A stretch of DNA of 64,000 bases, from contig CAVVVC010000001.1 in NCBI GenBank assembly GCA_963751595.1, positions 1,054,001 to 1,118,000 on the forward strand, given 5' to 3'. The stretch's first letter is position 1; each line of letters opens with the position of its first letter. This DNA comes from JAHEGP01 sp963751595 (GTDB lineage: Bacteria; Pseudomonadota; Gammaproteobacteria; Pseudomonadales; JAHEGP01). Both the position numbers and the translations under genes were made by a program. The notes under the pieces were generated by a model. That model had not been told where the DNA came from, did no database searches, and saw nothing but the letters and a program-made list of their open reading frames with translations. Of this stretch, positions 45,446 to 55,477 are shown piece after piece.

Positions 45446-46177
45446 TCAGGTTCCGGAGGGTCGGCCCCTGGCCCAGACACAGTTGCCGCCACTTTTGGCA
45501 TCGATCAACACCAGCATGGCCTCGTGGGCGGCCTGTTCGTCGGCGTCAGCTTGAAGCACGGGCAGAACGGGCCGCTGGGCAGGCAGTGCCAGCCGTTCCT
45601 CGACCTGCGGGGCGGATTGGCTGGAAATGTCGCCCTGCCCGCCCAGGGCCAGGTCAGTCTGGCCCGACGTCATCGCCAGGTACACATCCGCCAGTATCTC
45701 GGCGTCGAGGAGCGCGCCGTGCAGATCACGCTGCGTGTTATCAACGAAATAACGCCCACACAGGGCGTCTAGATTATTCCGCCGCCCGGGGTGCATTTGG
45801 CGCGCCATCACCAGGGTATCGATAACCCTGCTGTCATTGGCTATCGGCTGGTAGTCGTCGCGGCACTGTTTCAGTTCGTGATTGATAAATCCCAGGTCGA
45901 AGGGTGCATTGTGGATGATAAGCTCTGCCCCACCAATAAACTCCATGAACTCGGCGGCGATGGCCTGGAATTCGGGCTTATCCGCAAGAAACTCGTTGGT
46001 GATACCGTGCACCTCGATCGCACCGGCATCGATTTCGCGACGGGGGTTGAGGTACTGATGGTAGCTCCGCCCCGTGAGCCGGCGGTTGACCATCTCGACA
46101 CAGCCGATTTCTATGATGCGATGCCCCTGCTCCGGCTCCAGCCCTGTGGTTTCGGTGTCGAGTACGATTTGCCTCAC
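45446..46177 (-). CDS. dnaQ: DNA polymerase III epsilon subunit
   Basis: A 243-residue 3'-5' proofreading exonuclease of the replicative polymerase. ExoI is LDTETTGLEPEQGHRIIEIG (catalytic Asp and Glu), ExoII is IIHNAPFDLGFINHEL, and ExoIII is LHGALLDAEILADVY with the catalytic His and Asp. The C-terminus carries a linker and an alpha-subunit-binding tail. It overlaps rnhA by 4 bases (ATGA), as in many Gammaproteobacteria. About 340 bases of non-coding sequence separate its end from the FimL-like gene start. Confidence 0.96.
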   Translation of the reverse strand: MRQIVLDTETTGLEPEQGHRIIEIGCVEMVNRRLTGRSYHQYLNPRREIDAGAIEVHGITNEFLADKPEFQAIAAEFMEFIGGAELIIHNAPFDLGFINHELKQCRDDYQPIANDSRVIDTLVMARQMHPGRRNNLDALCGRYFVDNTQRDLHGALLDAEILADVYLAMTSGQTDLALGGQGDISSQSAPQVEERLALPAQRPVLPVLQADADEQAAHEAMLVLIDAKSGGNCVWARGRPSGT

Positions 46178-46620
46178 AGCGTTTTCTGCCCCAGTTCCTT
46201 GATACCCTGATTGGCCAGCTGATCCGCACGTTCGTTGCCGGGGTGCCCGCTGTGCCCCTTGACCCAGTGCCAGTTGATCTCATGGGGCGCCACAGCCTGG
46301 TCAAGTGCACGCCACAGATCTTCGTTTTTGACCGGTTTTTTTGCCGCGGTGCGCCAGCCCCGGGCTTTCCAGTTAACCAACCACTCGGTAATCCCCTTGC
46401 GCAGGTACTGTGAGTCTGTATACAGGTCGACCTTGCTGGGCCGCTTCAGCGCCTCCAGCGCCTTGATAGCGGCCAACAGCTCCATTCGGTTATTGGTAGT
46501 CGGTGACTCGCCGCCAAACAGGGCCTTCTCGTTTTGACCGACGCGCAACAAGGCACCCCAACCCCCCGGACCTGGGTTTCCCTTGCAGGCACCATCTGTA
46601 TATATTTCAATAGGTTGCAT
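46174..46620 (-). CDS. rnhA: Ribonuclease HI
   Basis: A 148-residue enzyme cleaving RNA in RNA-DNA hybrids. The DEDD active site is visible: Asp in IYTDGACKGNPGPGGWG, Glu in TTNNRMELLAAI, Asp in DLYTDSQYL and the last Asp in GNERADQLAN. The ATG at 46620 matches the family start; a longer frame begins at 46671. It sits between the methyltransferase gene and dnaQ, a conserved order. Confidence 0.97.
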   Translation of the reverse strand: MQPIEIYTDGACKGNPGPGGWGALLRVGQNEKALFGGESPTTNNRMELLAAIKALEALKRPSKVDLYTDSQYLRKGITEWLVNWKARGWRTAAKKPVKNEDLWRALDQAVAPHEINWHWVKGHSGHPGNERADQLANQGIKELGQKTL

Positions 46621-46627
46621 ATTTACC

Positions 46628-47401
46628 TTAATGTGTTTTCTTGGAAGACGGCAGACCACTGCGCGCCGCACCCACAGGAACCAGCTCTGGCCTCCAGACG
46701 CGCCAGCGCGGTTTCAGCGGCGTCAGGCCTACTTTTTGCTTGCGCGCTTCAATCACGTACACCCCACCGAAAGGCAGGGAGTAACGCTCGGCGTAATCCC
46801 ACAAGCGCGCCATTTTCCCCAGCATGCGCGGGGTTTGCAACGGCAGATGGTGAAAGCTGTGATGTATATCGGTAACCCGCATATCCAGCAGTGACAGCCA
46901 GTCCATCATGCGATGGGAGCTGATCATGTGTCCGCGCCAGGGGCTGTCCCGGTAGGTGGCCAGTAAACGCGTCCGCAACCCGAACAGGCTCCAGGGATTG
47001 ATACAGACCAGTAACAGGTGGCCGCGTGGCATTAAGACCCGGTGAGCCTCACGCAGGATCCGGTGGGGGTGACGGCTGAATTCCAGGACATGGTGGAGCA
47101 GCACCACATCCATGCTGTCGCTCTCCAGGGGCAGGGCCTCAAAATGGGCAACCGCCCCGGCCCGCCCCGGGTGATCCGCTGCAGCAGCAATTTGGAAGCG
47201 GTGGCGGATCTTGCTGGCCAGCGTCAGGTCACGCTGTACCAGGGTACTCATTTGCAACAGGTAGTAGCCGAATAACTGCTCGAGACGCTGGTCGAGCAAT
47301 GCCATTTCCCGTTGCAGCATAATCTTGCCGAGGTCTGAATCAAACCACTCCTCAAGTGCCGGACGGTAGTTGTAAACCTCATCGTGATCAGGGAATGACA
47401 T
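46628..47401 (-). CDS. Class I SAM-dependent methyltransferase
   Basis: A 257-residue Methyltransf_11-type protein. LPLESDSMDVVLLHHVLEFSRHPHRILREAHRVLMPRGHLLLV is the usual motif IV-V region. The first glycine-rich motif is not visible in its normal place before residue 60, so SAM binding may be weaker or the N-terminal part may differ. The gene occurs between gloB and rnhA in many Pseudomonas-like genomes. Its substrate is unknown. It ends 7 bases before rnhA. Confidence 0.8.
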   Translation of the reverse strand: MSFPDHDEVYNYRPALEEWFDSDLGKIMLQREMALLDQRLEQLFGYYLLQMSTLVQRDLTLASKIRHRFQIAAAADHPGRAGAVAHFEALPLESDSMDVVLLHHVLEFSRHPHRILREAHRVLMPRGHLLLVCINPWSLFGLRTRLLATYRDSPWRGHMISSHRMMDWLSLLDMRVTDIHHSFHHLPLQTPRMLGKMARLWDYAERYSLPFGGVYVIEARKQKVGLTPLKPRWRVWRPELVPVGAARSGLPSSKKTH

Positions 47402-47556
47402 GGTAGATTTCTCCCTATTAGAGCCAGCGGTGCCGCGTCAGGCACTTGCCGAGCGATGGCGCTGGCAATTTACTTCCACTCGTTGAAAACTCAGCGCATA
47501 TGATCGGTTACAATAGACCGCTTCAAACTTCAAATTCAACAGTATCGTGTGCCAAT

Positions 47557-48330
47557 ATGCTTAAAATCGAGCCCATCGCAGCGTTCAGCGACAATTATAT
47601 CTGGTTACTCCACAACGCGTCGGGTGCCTGGGTGGTCGACCCCGGCGACGCAACAGTGGTAATCGACGTCATCGAACGTATGGAACAACCGCTGCTGGGG
47701 ATTCTCATTACCCACCACCACTTTGACCATACCGGCGGTGTCGAGGAGTTGGTAGCACGCTATCAATGCAGGGTGGTCGGGCCGGCCAATCAGGCGATTA
47801 AAGGGGTGCAAACCAGACTCGGTGCAGGCGACAGCGTGACCGTGCTGGGCGAGCGGTTTACCGTACTTGAGGTGCCGGGCCACACCCTGGACCACATTGC
47901 TTATTTCGCCCCCGACGCCAGCCCCGAGCCCCTGCTGTTTTGTGGCGACACCCTGTTCGCGGGGGGTTGTGGACGCTTGTTCGAAGGCACGGCGAAAATG
48001 ATGTGCGCATCGCTGCGGCAATTGGCAGCATTGCCCACCAACACACGGGTTTTTTGTGCCCACGAATACACACTTGCCAACCTGGATTTTGCGGCCGCCG
48101 TGGAGCCGGAGGAGCCTGCCATTCAGCGTCGCATAGCCCGTGACCGAGCCCGGCGGGAGAAAGGCCAACCCACCGTGCCCTCGTCGATGGGCGAAGAATT
48201 GCTCACCAATCCCTTTCTGCGCTGCGACCAGCCCACCGTGGCAGCCGCGGCGGCGGCCCGTGCCGGGCACCGCCCCGGCGACGTCGAAACTGTGTTCGCA
48301 GAAATCAGGGAGTGGAAGAACAATTTTTAG
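47557..48330 (+). CDS. gloB: Hydroxyacylglutathione hydrolase (glyoxalase II)
   Basis: A 257-residue metallo-beta-lactamase-fold enzyme that hydrolyses S-lactoylglutathione to lactate and glutathione in methylglyoxal detoxification. The metal motif is THHHFDHTGG near residue 50, with HTLDHIAY, CGDTLFAGGCGR and FCAHEYTLANLDFA supplying the other ligands and the glutathione site. The ATG at 47557 matches the family N-terminus (MLKIEPIAAFSDNYIWLL); the frame extends upstream. It is divergent from the methyltransferase gene. Confidence 0.96.
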   Translation: MLKIEPIAAFSDNYIWLLHNASGAWVVDPGDATVVIDVIERMEQPLLGILITHHHFDHTGGVEELVARYQCRVVGPANQAIKGVQTRLGAGDSVTVLGERFTVLEVPGHTLDHIAYFAPDASPEPLLFCGDTLFAGGCGRLFEGTAKMMCASLRQLAALPTNTRVFCAHEYTLANLDFAAAVEPEEPAIQRRIARDRARREKGQPTVPSSMGEELLTNPFLRCDQPTVAAAAAARAGHRPGDVETVFAEIREWKNNF

Positions 48331-48618
48331 CGAGCCGTGAATGCTGGCGCGGCGACAAGATAGCGAAGACGACGGACACTGATTGTCCCTGCTGAAGGGT
48401 CTGCTCCTGGCATTTCGGGCTGTTGTCAGGAGCGAAACTGAGGATCCGAGAAGTAGCAAATCGACGCCCGGCGGCGCATAATGGCGCACTTGACGCTCTA
48501 CTTGGGACCGGGATGGCAACCCAGTACTCATCCTGATTGCACCGCCTTGACCGGCTACTTCGACATTTCTAGACTTTACGCTGCCATCGCCAGGACAGAT
48601 ATCGCGGGAGACGGAACC

Positions 48619-50328
48619 TTGCTAGCAGGCACCAGGAAAAAGAAGAAAGCACCGCGGGGGAGCGCTCCATGGACAGCAAAACCGGCTCTTCTGGCCCTCG
48701 CAGTGGTGGCGGTGAGCGGCTGCAGTATGTCCTCGGTATACGATCACACGCCCGAAAGTCAGCCCGTGGTCACAACGCCGTTGTTGCCTTCGGAAGCTGC
48801 AGCAGTGGCAGTTCCGGTTACCCACGAACAGGCCGTCAAACCGGCGTGGTCGCCACCGGCAAAACCGCTCCAGTGTGAGCCGGAAGGCTTATCGGCACTG
48901 GCCTGGACCCAGTCAGGCCACGAGGACCTGTGGGCGCGGGTAAGAGCCGGCTTTCAGTTGAATCACGATAGCAACCAGCCCCGGGTACAGGCCCAGCTAA
49001 ACTGGTTTGCTACCCACCAGTCCTATGTCGACCGCATCGTCAACCGGGCGAGCCTTTATCTTTACTACGTCGTGGAGGAGCTGGAACGCAATAACATTCC
49101 GACCGAGTTGGCCCTGTTGCCCATCGTCGAAAGCGCCTACGACCCCTTCGCCTACTCCCACGGCCAGGCGTCAGGCATCTGGCAATTCATTCCCAACACG
49201 GGAAAACACTACGGGCTGAAACAAAACTGGTGGTACGACGGCCGCCGCGATATTCGCGAATCCACCCGCGCCGCGATTCAGTACCTCAGCGAATTGAACA
49301 AGCGTTACAAGGGCGATTGGGAACTGACAATGGCGGCCTACAACGCCGGGCAGGGCAATGTCGATCGAGCTATCAGGCGCAATCGCAAGCAAGGCAAGCC
49401 CACCGATTTCTGGTCGCTTCATCTACCCCGGGAAACCCGGGCCTACGTTCCGCGCTTGCTGGCGGTCGCCAAAATCGTCTCTGACCCCGTTGCTTATAAT
49501 GTGCACCTGAAACCCGTACCCAACGAGCCCTATTTTCACCCGGTGGCCATCGGCGGGCAACTCGATCTCAACCAAGCCGCCCGACTCGCCAGCATCAGTG
49601 TGGAGGACATCTACCGCCTGAATCCCGGATTCAATCGCTCGGCAACGGACCCCAAGGGCCCATTCGAACTGTTGCTGCCCGCCCGCAGGGCCGATGAATT
49701 TTCCCTCAAGCTGGAGCAACTGGCCACGACACGCGGGGCCAGTTGGGATCACTACAGGGTCAAGTCCGGCGACAACCTGGGCAAAATAGCCATGCGCCAC
49801 GGTACCACCGTTACTGCGATCAAGCAGGCCAACCAGCTCGCCGGCAACACGATTCGCCCAGGCCAGCGTCTGCTCATTCCCCAGTCCGTCGCGCCTTCGC
49901 CATACACCGCGTCGGTTTCGCAGCCGGTCGCGGGCAAGGACGACTCAGCCAGCAAGATGGCCAACGCTGATCGGCAGCAGCTCGAATACCGGGTTCGCTC
50001 CGGTGATTCAATGTGGAAAATAGCGCAGCGATACCAGGTTTCGGTGACGGATCTTGCGCGCTGGAACGGCCTCTCGGCCAAAAAGGCTATCCACCCCGGC
50101 ATGGCGCTGACTATCTGGTCTGCCGGGCCCTCGGGTTCGCACCAGCCCGAGGAAGAGGTCCGTAAAGTCGGATACACGGTACGCAGTGGCGACTCGCTGG
50201 CGCGAATCGCGTCGCGGTTTAATGTCAAACTTCAGGACATCCTCAAATGGAACCCCCTGGACAAACCGGAATATCTGCGACCCGGCCAGAACCTGACCCT
50301 TTACATCGATGTAACGAAGGCAAACTAG
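48619..50328 (+). CDS. mltD: Membrane-bound lytic murein transglycosylase D with three LysM domains
   Basis: A 569-residue outer-membrane lipoprotein that cleaves peptidoglycan glycan strands. From a TTG at 48619 (GGGAG upstream), the lipoprotein signal ends AVVAVSGC, with the lipid-bearing Cys at 35. An ATG at 48481 opens the same frame but would put 46 residues before the signal. The SLT domain (about 155-275) has the catalytic Glu at 171 in LLPIVESAYDPFAYSHG. Three LysM repeats follow at about 376-418, 446-490 and 518-565 (for example RVKSGDNLGKIA, RVRSGDSMWKIA, TVRSGDSLARIA). It follows gloB in the same direction. Confidence 0.93.
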   Translation: MLAGTRKKKKAPRGSAPWTAKPALLALAVVAVSGCSMSSVYDHTPESQPVVTTPLLPSEAAAVAVPVTHEQAVKPAWSPPAKPLQCEPEGLSALAWTQSGHEDLWARVRAGFQLNHDSNQPRVQAQLNWFATHQSYVDRIVNRASLYLYYVVEELERNNIPTELALLPIVESAYDPFAYSHGQASGIWQFIPNTGKHYGLKQNWWYDGRRDIRESTRAAIQYLSELNKRYKGDWELTMAAYNAGQGNVDRAIRRNRKQGKPTDFWSLHLPRETRAYVPRLLAVAKIVSDPVAYNVHLKPVPNEPYFHPVAIGGQLDLNQAARLASISVEDIYRLNPGFNRSATDPKGPFELLLPARRADEFSLKLEQLATTRGASWDHYRVKSGDNLGKIAMRHGTTVTAIKQANQLAGNTIRPGQRLLIPQSVAPSPYTASVSQPVAGKDDSASKMANADRQQLEYRVRSGDSMWKIAQRYQVSVTDLARWNGLSAKKAIHPGMALTIWSAGPSGSHQPEEEVRKVGYTVRSGDSLARIASRFNVKLQDILKWNPLDKPEYLRPGQNLTLYIDVTKAN

Positions 50329-50611
50329 ACATTGCTGTGGTAACATCCCGCGCAGCCAAAAAGCAGCCCTCAGGACGGAACGTCGGCGGGTAGATCACAC
50401 CCGCAGGACGACCGTCAGTTGGGTTGAAATCCCGGACATACAATGTGCTAGATGACAGTCAAAGCTGGCATCAAAGGGCTGTCGGAGCATACTGCACCCG
50501 ATAGATAACGACCCATGCCGCTCACAGCCGGCATTGGGCGCGCGATCGCGGCTCGCAGCATAGCCTTGACCGGCTCCTCCGGGACTGCCTCTTACAATCA
50601 GCAAGGCCACT

Positions 50612-51637
50612 ATGACCGCCTACTTTATTCGCCGACTGCTGTTGGTCATTCCCACTTTTATCGGTATTACGCTGCTGGTCTTTGCCATCACCCGGGTTGT
50701 GCCGGGTGGCCCAATAGAACGCATGATGACCGACGCCATGCTTGCCGGTAGCGATACCGCCAGCGCCCAGACAGACACCCGCAGCGGCAGCACGCTATCC
50801 GATGAGCAACTGGCGGAACTCCAGGCCTACTACGGGTTCGACCAGGCCACCTTGCCCGCCTACTTTACCTGGCTCGGCAAGGTGGTCAGGCTCGACCTGG
50901 GCACATCGACCCGCTACCAGGACCCGGTTTGGGACATCATTGCCGAACGTTTTCCGGTTTCCAGCTTTTACGGTATCGCGACGTTGCTGATTACCTATGC
51001 CGTTTGCATTCCCCTGGGAATTGCCAAGGCGACGCGACATGGCACAAGATTTGATCATATCAGCTCAGGGGTGGTTTTTTTCGGCTACGCCGTACCAAGC
51101 TACGTTATCGGCATCGCGCTGATCGTGGTGTTTGCATCCTGGCTCGACTGGTTTCCACTCGGTGGATTCGTCAGTGACGACTTCGAGGATTTTACCTTGT
51201 GGGAGAAGTTCCGCGACATCCTTTGGCATGCGGTGCTGCCACTGACAGCCTACACCGCAGGCAGTTTCGCCGTGACCACTTTCATGATGAAAAATACGCT
51301 GATGGATAATCTTTCCGCCGACTATGTTCGCACCGCTATTGCCAAAGGAGAGACCTTTGCCGGAGCGGTGCGCAATCATGCTCTGCGCAACAGCCTGATC
51401 CCGATTGCTACATCATTTGGCAACAATATTTCGCTGTTGCTCGGCGGTTCTTTCCTGATCGAGACCATTTTCAATATCGACGGGATTGGTTTGCTGGGCT
51501 TCGAATCCATCGTAGAGCGAGACTACCCCATCGTCATGGGAATCCTGGTGATTTCTTCACTGCTTTTCCTGATCGGCAATATCCTCTCCGATATCTGCGT
51601 CGCGCTGGTTGATCCTCGCATCCGCTTTGGAGAGTAA
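50612..51637 (+). CDS. yejB: Peptide ABC transporter permease (YejB type)
   Basis: A 341-residue inner-membrane permease of the oligopeptide type. An N-terminal helix begins at about 8, then AITRVVPGGPIERMM, the sequence typical of YejB. A periplasmic segment of about 60 residues follows, then five more helices with the ATPase-coupling EAA-type loop near GAVRNHALRNSLIPIATSFG. It starts with ATG after a weak AAGG. First gene of a five-gene operon importing peptides, in E. coli including microcin C. Confidence 0.9.
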   Translation: MTAYFIRRLLLVIPTFIGITLLVFAITRVVPGGPIERMMTDAMLAGSDTASAQTDTRSGSTLSDEQLAELQAYYGFDQATLPAYFTWLGKVVRLDLGTSTRYQDPVWDIIAERFPVSSFYGIATLLITYAVCIPLGIAKATRHGTRFDHISSGVVFFGYAVPSYVIGIALIVVFASWLDWFPLGGFVSDDFEDFTLWEKFRDILWHAVLPLTAYTAGSFAVTTFMMKNTLMDNLSADYVRTAIAKGETFAGAVRNHALRNSLIPIATSFGNNISLLLGGSFLIETIFNIDGIGLLGFESIVERDYPIVMGILVISSLLFLIGNILSDICVALVDPRIRFGE

Positions 51638-52696
51638 GTGATGCCCTGGTTTCGCCTCAATCCGATTACCGTAAAGCGCTGGCAACGTTTTCGCGCCATT
51701 CGCCGCGGCTATTGGTCGGCAATCATCCTCGCCTCACTGATTCTGTTCAGCTGTTTCGCCGAGCTTTTTATCAACAACCGCGCGCTCCTGGTGCAGTACC
51801 AGGGCAACTGGTTTTTTCCGACCTATGGCGCGATCATCCCGGGCCGGGAGTTTGGGCTGGATTACGATTACGAAACCAACTACCGGGAACTGCAACAGCA
51901 ATTTGCTGCCAACCCCGAACGCGGAAATCGTGTGATCATGCCGCTGGTTCCCTACAGCCCGCTAGAGACAGATTTGCGCTTCGACGATTTTCCGCCCTAT
52001 GCGCCTTCGCTGTCACAGCGTCACTATCTGGGCACTGATACTACCGGCAGGGATATCGTCGCGCGGCTGGTCTACGGTTTTCGCATAGCCATCTGGTTTT
52101 CGCTCATTTTGCTGGCCTGTAACTACCTGATCGGGGTTACCCTGGGTTGCCTGATGGGATTCTGGGCGGGAACTTTCGACCTGGTTTTCCAGCGAATCAT
52201 AGAGATCTGGTCCAACATTCCGTTCCTCTACGTGATAATGATCGTCGCTTCGATCGTGCCCCCCGGCTTCTGGACATTGCTGGGAATCATGATCGTATTT
52301 GGCTGGACGAGTATGACCTGGTACATGCGCACCGCGACCTACAAGGAGGTCGCGCGGGATTACGTGATGGCGGCGCGAGCGCTGGGGGCCTCCAACTCAC
52401 GAATCGTTTTCCGCCATATCCTCCCCAACACGGTATCCACGATTGTCACCTTCGTGCCGTTTTCGGTCGCCTCGGGAATCACGGCGCTGACTGCCCTGGA
52501 CTACCTGGGGTTTGGCCTGCCTCCACCCACACCCAGTTGGGGCGAGCTACTGAAACAGGGAACGGATAACCTCGAATCGGTGTGGATAGCCGGCGCGGTC
52601 GTGCTTGCGATGACGGTCGTGCTGATGCTGGTGACTTACGTCGGCGAAGCGATCCGCGAAGCCTTCGACCCAAGAAAATTCAGCTTCTATGAATAG
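51638..52696 (+). CDS. yejE: Peptide ABC transporter permease (YejE type)
   Basis: A 352-residue partner permease. After the first helix (SAIILASLILFSCFAELFI) comes a long periplasmic loop (about 45-140, with TYGAIIPGREFGLDYDYETNY) typical of YejE. Five helices follow, with the EAA motif in YVMAARALGASNSRIVFRHILPN. Its ATG is immediately after the yejB stop, and the last eight bases overlap yejA. Confidence 0.9.
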   Translation: MMPWFRLNPITVKRWQRFRAIRRGYWSAIILASLILFSCFAELFINNRALLVQYQGNWFFPTYGAIIPGREFGLDYDYETNYRELQQQFAANPERGNRVIMPLVPYSPLETDLRFDDFPPYAPSLSQRHYLGTDTTGRDIVARLVYGFRIAIWFSLILLACNYLIGVTLGCLMGFWAGTFDLVFQRIIEIWSNIPFLYVIMIVASIVPPGFWTLLGIMIVFGWTSMTWYMRTATYKEVARDYVMAARALGASNSRIVFRHILPNTVSTIVTFVPFSVASGITALTALDYLGFGLPPPTPSWGELLKQGTDNLESVWIAGAVVLAMTVVLMLVTYVGEAIREAFDPRKFSFYE

Positions 52697-54503
52697 CATG
52701 CGTTATCTTCAATATCTTTTATTTGCCCTGCTGCTGCACGGCGGGCAAGCCAGCTCCGCCGATGCGGCGCCGCGTCTGCCGGCCAATCTGCAGTGGCAGA
52801 CCAACCTGGATGACCCCATCTTCGGCTCCCCCGATGCGATTCGCGGCGGGCGCTTTCGCACCTTTATGCTGAGCTTTCCCCTGACGCTGCGCCTGGTGGG
52901 CCCCGACTCCAACGGCGGTTTCGCGGGTTATATGCGAGCCAATAATCTATCGCTGGTGAGCATTCATCCGACGACCCTTAACCCGATTCCCGAACTGGCA
53001 ACCCACTGGGCCTTCGATGCGGACGGCAAAACGGTCTACTACCGGCTCGATCCCGACGCGCGCTGGTCCGACGGCAAGCCGGTAATCGCCGACGACTACC
53101 TGTACACCCTGACCTTCATGCGCTCCAAATACATCGTTGCGCCCTGGTACACCAATCACTTTACCAACGTCATCGAGGAAGTTATCAAGTATGACGATCA
53201 CACCATTGGTATCAGGGGCGCGACGGTCAAACCCCAGGAAGAGCTGCTATTCGAGTACGGTATCAGCCCTACCCCGGAGCACTTTCACAGCCTCGACGAG
53301 CAGTGGGTAAGAGACTACAACTGGAAGATCGAACCCAACACAGGCCCCTACAAAATTTGCAAGATTCGCAAGGGCAAGTACATCGAGTTCTGCCGCAAGC
53401 AGGACTGGTGGGCAAACGACAAACGCTACAATCGTTACCGCTTCAACCCCGACGAGGTGCGGGTGAAAGTCATTCGGGATATCAATATTGCTTACCAGCA
53501 CTTCGTGAAGGGTGAACTGGATACCTTCGGGCTGGTGATGCCCTCTTTCTGGCACAAGAAAGCCAGGGGCAAAATGTACGACAACGGTTATATCGGCAAA
53601 ATCATTTTTTACAATGAAGTGCCCCAACCCGCCAACGGCATATTCCTGAACGAGGATGATCCGCTGTTCGCCGATCGCAAGGTGCGCTACGGCTTTGCCC
53701 ATGCTATGAATATCGACAGGATATTGCGCACCGTACTGCGCGGTGACTACGCCCGCCTGCAAACCATGAACGAGGGCTACGGGGACTACTCCAACCGCAA
53801 CATTCGGGCGCGCGAGTTCGACCTGGATAAGGCCGAACAGTATTTGAGTGAGGCTGGCTGGGCCCAGCGCGGGCCAGACGGTATCCGGGTAAAAAACGGG
53901 GAGCGTTTTTCGGTCCGGGTAACCTACGTCAATCCATCCCATACACCGCGCCTTGTGGTGTTAAAGGAAGAAGCCCTCAAAGCCGGTATCGAATTGAATC
54001 TGCAACTGCTGGACGCCTCGGCGGGCTTCAAGCAGATACTGGAGAAAAAACACCAGGTCGCCTGGATGGGATGGTCGGGAGGTGGCCTGGCCCCCAGGTA
54101 TTGGCAGTTCTTTCACTCTGACAATGCCCATATCCCCCAGACCAACAATATAACCAACACCGACGATCCGAAAATGGATGAAATGATTGCCGCCTACCGA
54201 TTGGCGACCGACAAGGCCACCCGGGTCGAATTGGCACAGGCACTGGAACAGCAGGTGCACGATATTGGTTCAGTAATCCCGACTTTTAAGGTGCCCTATA
54301 CCCGGGAAGGCTTCTGGCGCTGGATCAAGCTGCCGGAGTTTCACGGCACGCGAACCTCGCGCGTCCTGTTCTCACCTTTTGGCTCCACCGGCGGGCTGTT
54401 CTGGATCGATCCGGAGGAAAAGCAGCGTACACAGGAAGCTCGGCGCAACGGCGACAAACTGAGCCCCGTTTTCGTTGAGGACAGCCGGTGGCGCCTGCCA
54501 TGA
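52689..54503 (+). CDS. yejA: Peptide ABC transporter substrate-binding protein (YejA type)
   Basis: A 604-residue periplasmic peptide-binding protein (family SBP_bac_5). A signal peptide spans about 1-26 (YLQYLLFALLLHGGQASSADA). The ligand-binding lobes contain LVSIHPTTLNPIPELATHW, YRLDPDARWSDGKPV and FGLVMPSFWHKKARG. It overlaps yejE by 8 bases and the first ATPase gene by 4, so the operon is tightly coupled. In most operons of this kind the binding protein gene comes first; here it lies between permease and ATPase genes. Confidence 0.9.
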   Translation: MNSMRYLQYLLFALLLHGGQASSADAAPRLPANLQWQTNLDDPIFGSPDAIRGGRFRTFMLSFPLTLRLVGPDSNGGFAGYMRANNLSLVSIHPTTLNPIPELATHWAFDADGKTVYYRLDPDARWSDGKPVIADDYLYTLTFMRSKYIVAPWYTNHFTNVIEEVIKYDDHTIGIRGATVKPQEELLFEYGISPTPEHFHSLDEQWVRDYNWKIEPNTGPYKICKIRKGKYIEFCRKQDWWANDKRYNRYRFNPDEVRVKVIRDINIAYQHFVKGELDTFGLVMPSFWHKKARGKMYDNGYIGKIIFYNEVPQPANGIFLNEDDPLFADRKVRYGFAHAMNIDRILRTVLRGDYARLQTMNEGYGDYSNRNIRAREFDLDKAEQYLSEAGWAQRGPDGIRVKNGERFSVRVTYVNPSHTPRLVVLKEEALKAGIELNLQLLDASAGFKQILEKKHQVAWMGWSGGGLAPRYWQFFHSDNAHIPQTNNITNTDDPKMDEMIAAYRLATDKATRVELAQALEQQVHDIGSVIPTFKVPYTREGFWRWIKLPEFHGTRTSRVLFSPFGSTGGLFWIDPEEKQRTQEARRNGDKLSPVFVEDSRWRLP

Positions 54504-55477
54504 ACATTCTTGAAATTCATCAGCTTAGAACCAGTTTTGCCACGGAAAAAGGCCGAATCCAGGTACTGGACGGCATCGACCTGCAGGTCGCCAGTGGCGA
54601 GACCCTGGGAATCGTGGGCGAATCAGGCTGCGGCAAGAGCATCACCGCCCTGTCGATAATGCGCCTGCTTCCGCAACCCTCTGGCCGTATCGATGGCGGC
54701 CAGGTGTTGTTTCGGGGAGAGGACCTGGTGAAAGCCACGCCGAAGGCGATGCATGGAATCCGGGGCGGGCAGATCGCGATGATATTTCAAGAGCCGATGA
54801 CGGCGCTCAATCCCGTGCAAAAAATCGGCAAGCAATTGCAGGAGCCCTTCATTCTGCACTGCCCCGAGATGTCGAGCCATGACCGCATCAAAAGGGCAAC
54901 CGAATTGCTGGTGGAAGTGGGAATCCCCTCCCCCGAAAAACGCCTCAACGAGTACCCCCATCAACTCTCAGGGGGTATGCGACAGCGGGTAATGATTGCA
55001 ATGGCATTGGCCCTGGAGCCCGCATTATTGATTGCCGATGAGCCGACAACTGCGCTGGATGTTACGATTCAGGCACAGATTCTGGATTTGATAAAGACCC
55101 TGCGGGATCGCCATGGGATGGCCGTTATACTGATTACCCATGACCTGGGAGTCATAGCCGAAACCTGTGACCGCATTCTCGTGATGTACGCCGGACGCGT
55201 CGCAGAAAGTGCGACAGTGAGCCAGCTTTTTAGTCAACCCGCCCATCCCTACACGGCTGGCCTGCTGGGCTCGATTCCGCGCCTGGACGGCGAGCCGCGT
55301 ACCGCGCTGAGTACCATTCCGGGCGTAGTGCCCCCCATTGATCAACTCGGACCCGGCTGTCGCTTCGCCGGTCGCTGCCAGCACGCCCGGGAGCAGTGCC
55401 AGGCACTCCAGCCCACCATGCAGTCCGTAACCACGGATCACCGGGTTGCATGCCATTTCTGGCAGGAGCTGAGCTAG
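54500..55477 (+). CDS. Peptide ABC transporter ATPase, first (DppD-like / YejF N-half)
   Basis: A 325-residue ATPase. Walker A is GESGCGKSI near 38-46, the signature LSGGMRQRV near 158, and Walker B LLIADEPTTALD near 178. The C-terminal oligopeptide-specific domain has GCRFAGRCQHAREQC, four cysteines that often bind an iron-sulfur cluster. The start ATG at 54500 overlaps the yejA stop (ATGA); a GTG four codons earlier is possible. E. coli has one fused YejF, whereas here the two halves are separate genes. Confidence 0.92.
   Translation: MNILEIHQLRTSFATEKGRIQVLDGIDLQVASGETLGIVGESGCGKSITALSIMRLLPQPSGRIDGGQVLFRGEDLVKATPKAMHGIRGGQIAMIFQEPMTALNPVQKIGKQLQEPFILHCPEMSSHDRIKRATELLVEVGIPSPEKRLNEYPHQLSGGMRQRVMIAMALALEPALLIADEPTTALDVTIQAQILDLIKTLRDRHGMAVILITHDLGVIAETCDRILVMYAGRVAESATVSQLFSQPAHPYTAGLLGSIPRLDGEPRTALSTIPGVVPPIDQLGPGCRFAGRCQHAREQCQALQPTMQSVTTDHRVACHFWQELS

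Noticed and set aside
47605..48531. Minus-strand open frame of 308 codons
   Set aside because: It is antisense to gloB; its sequence has no recognisable domain.
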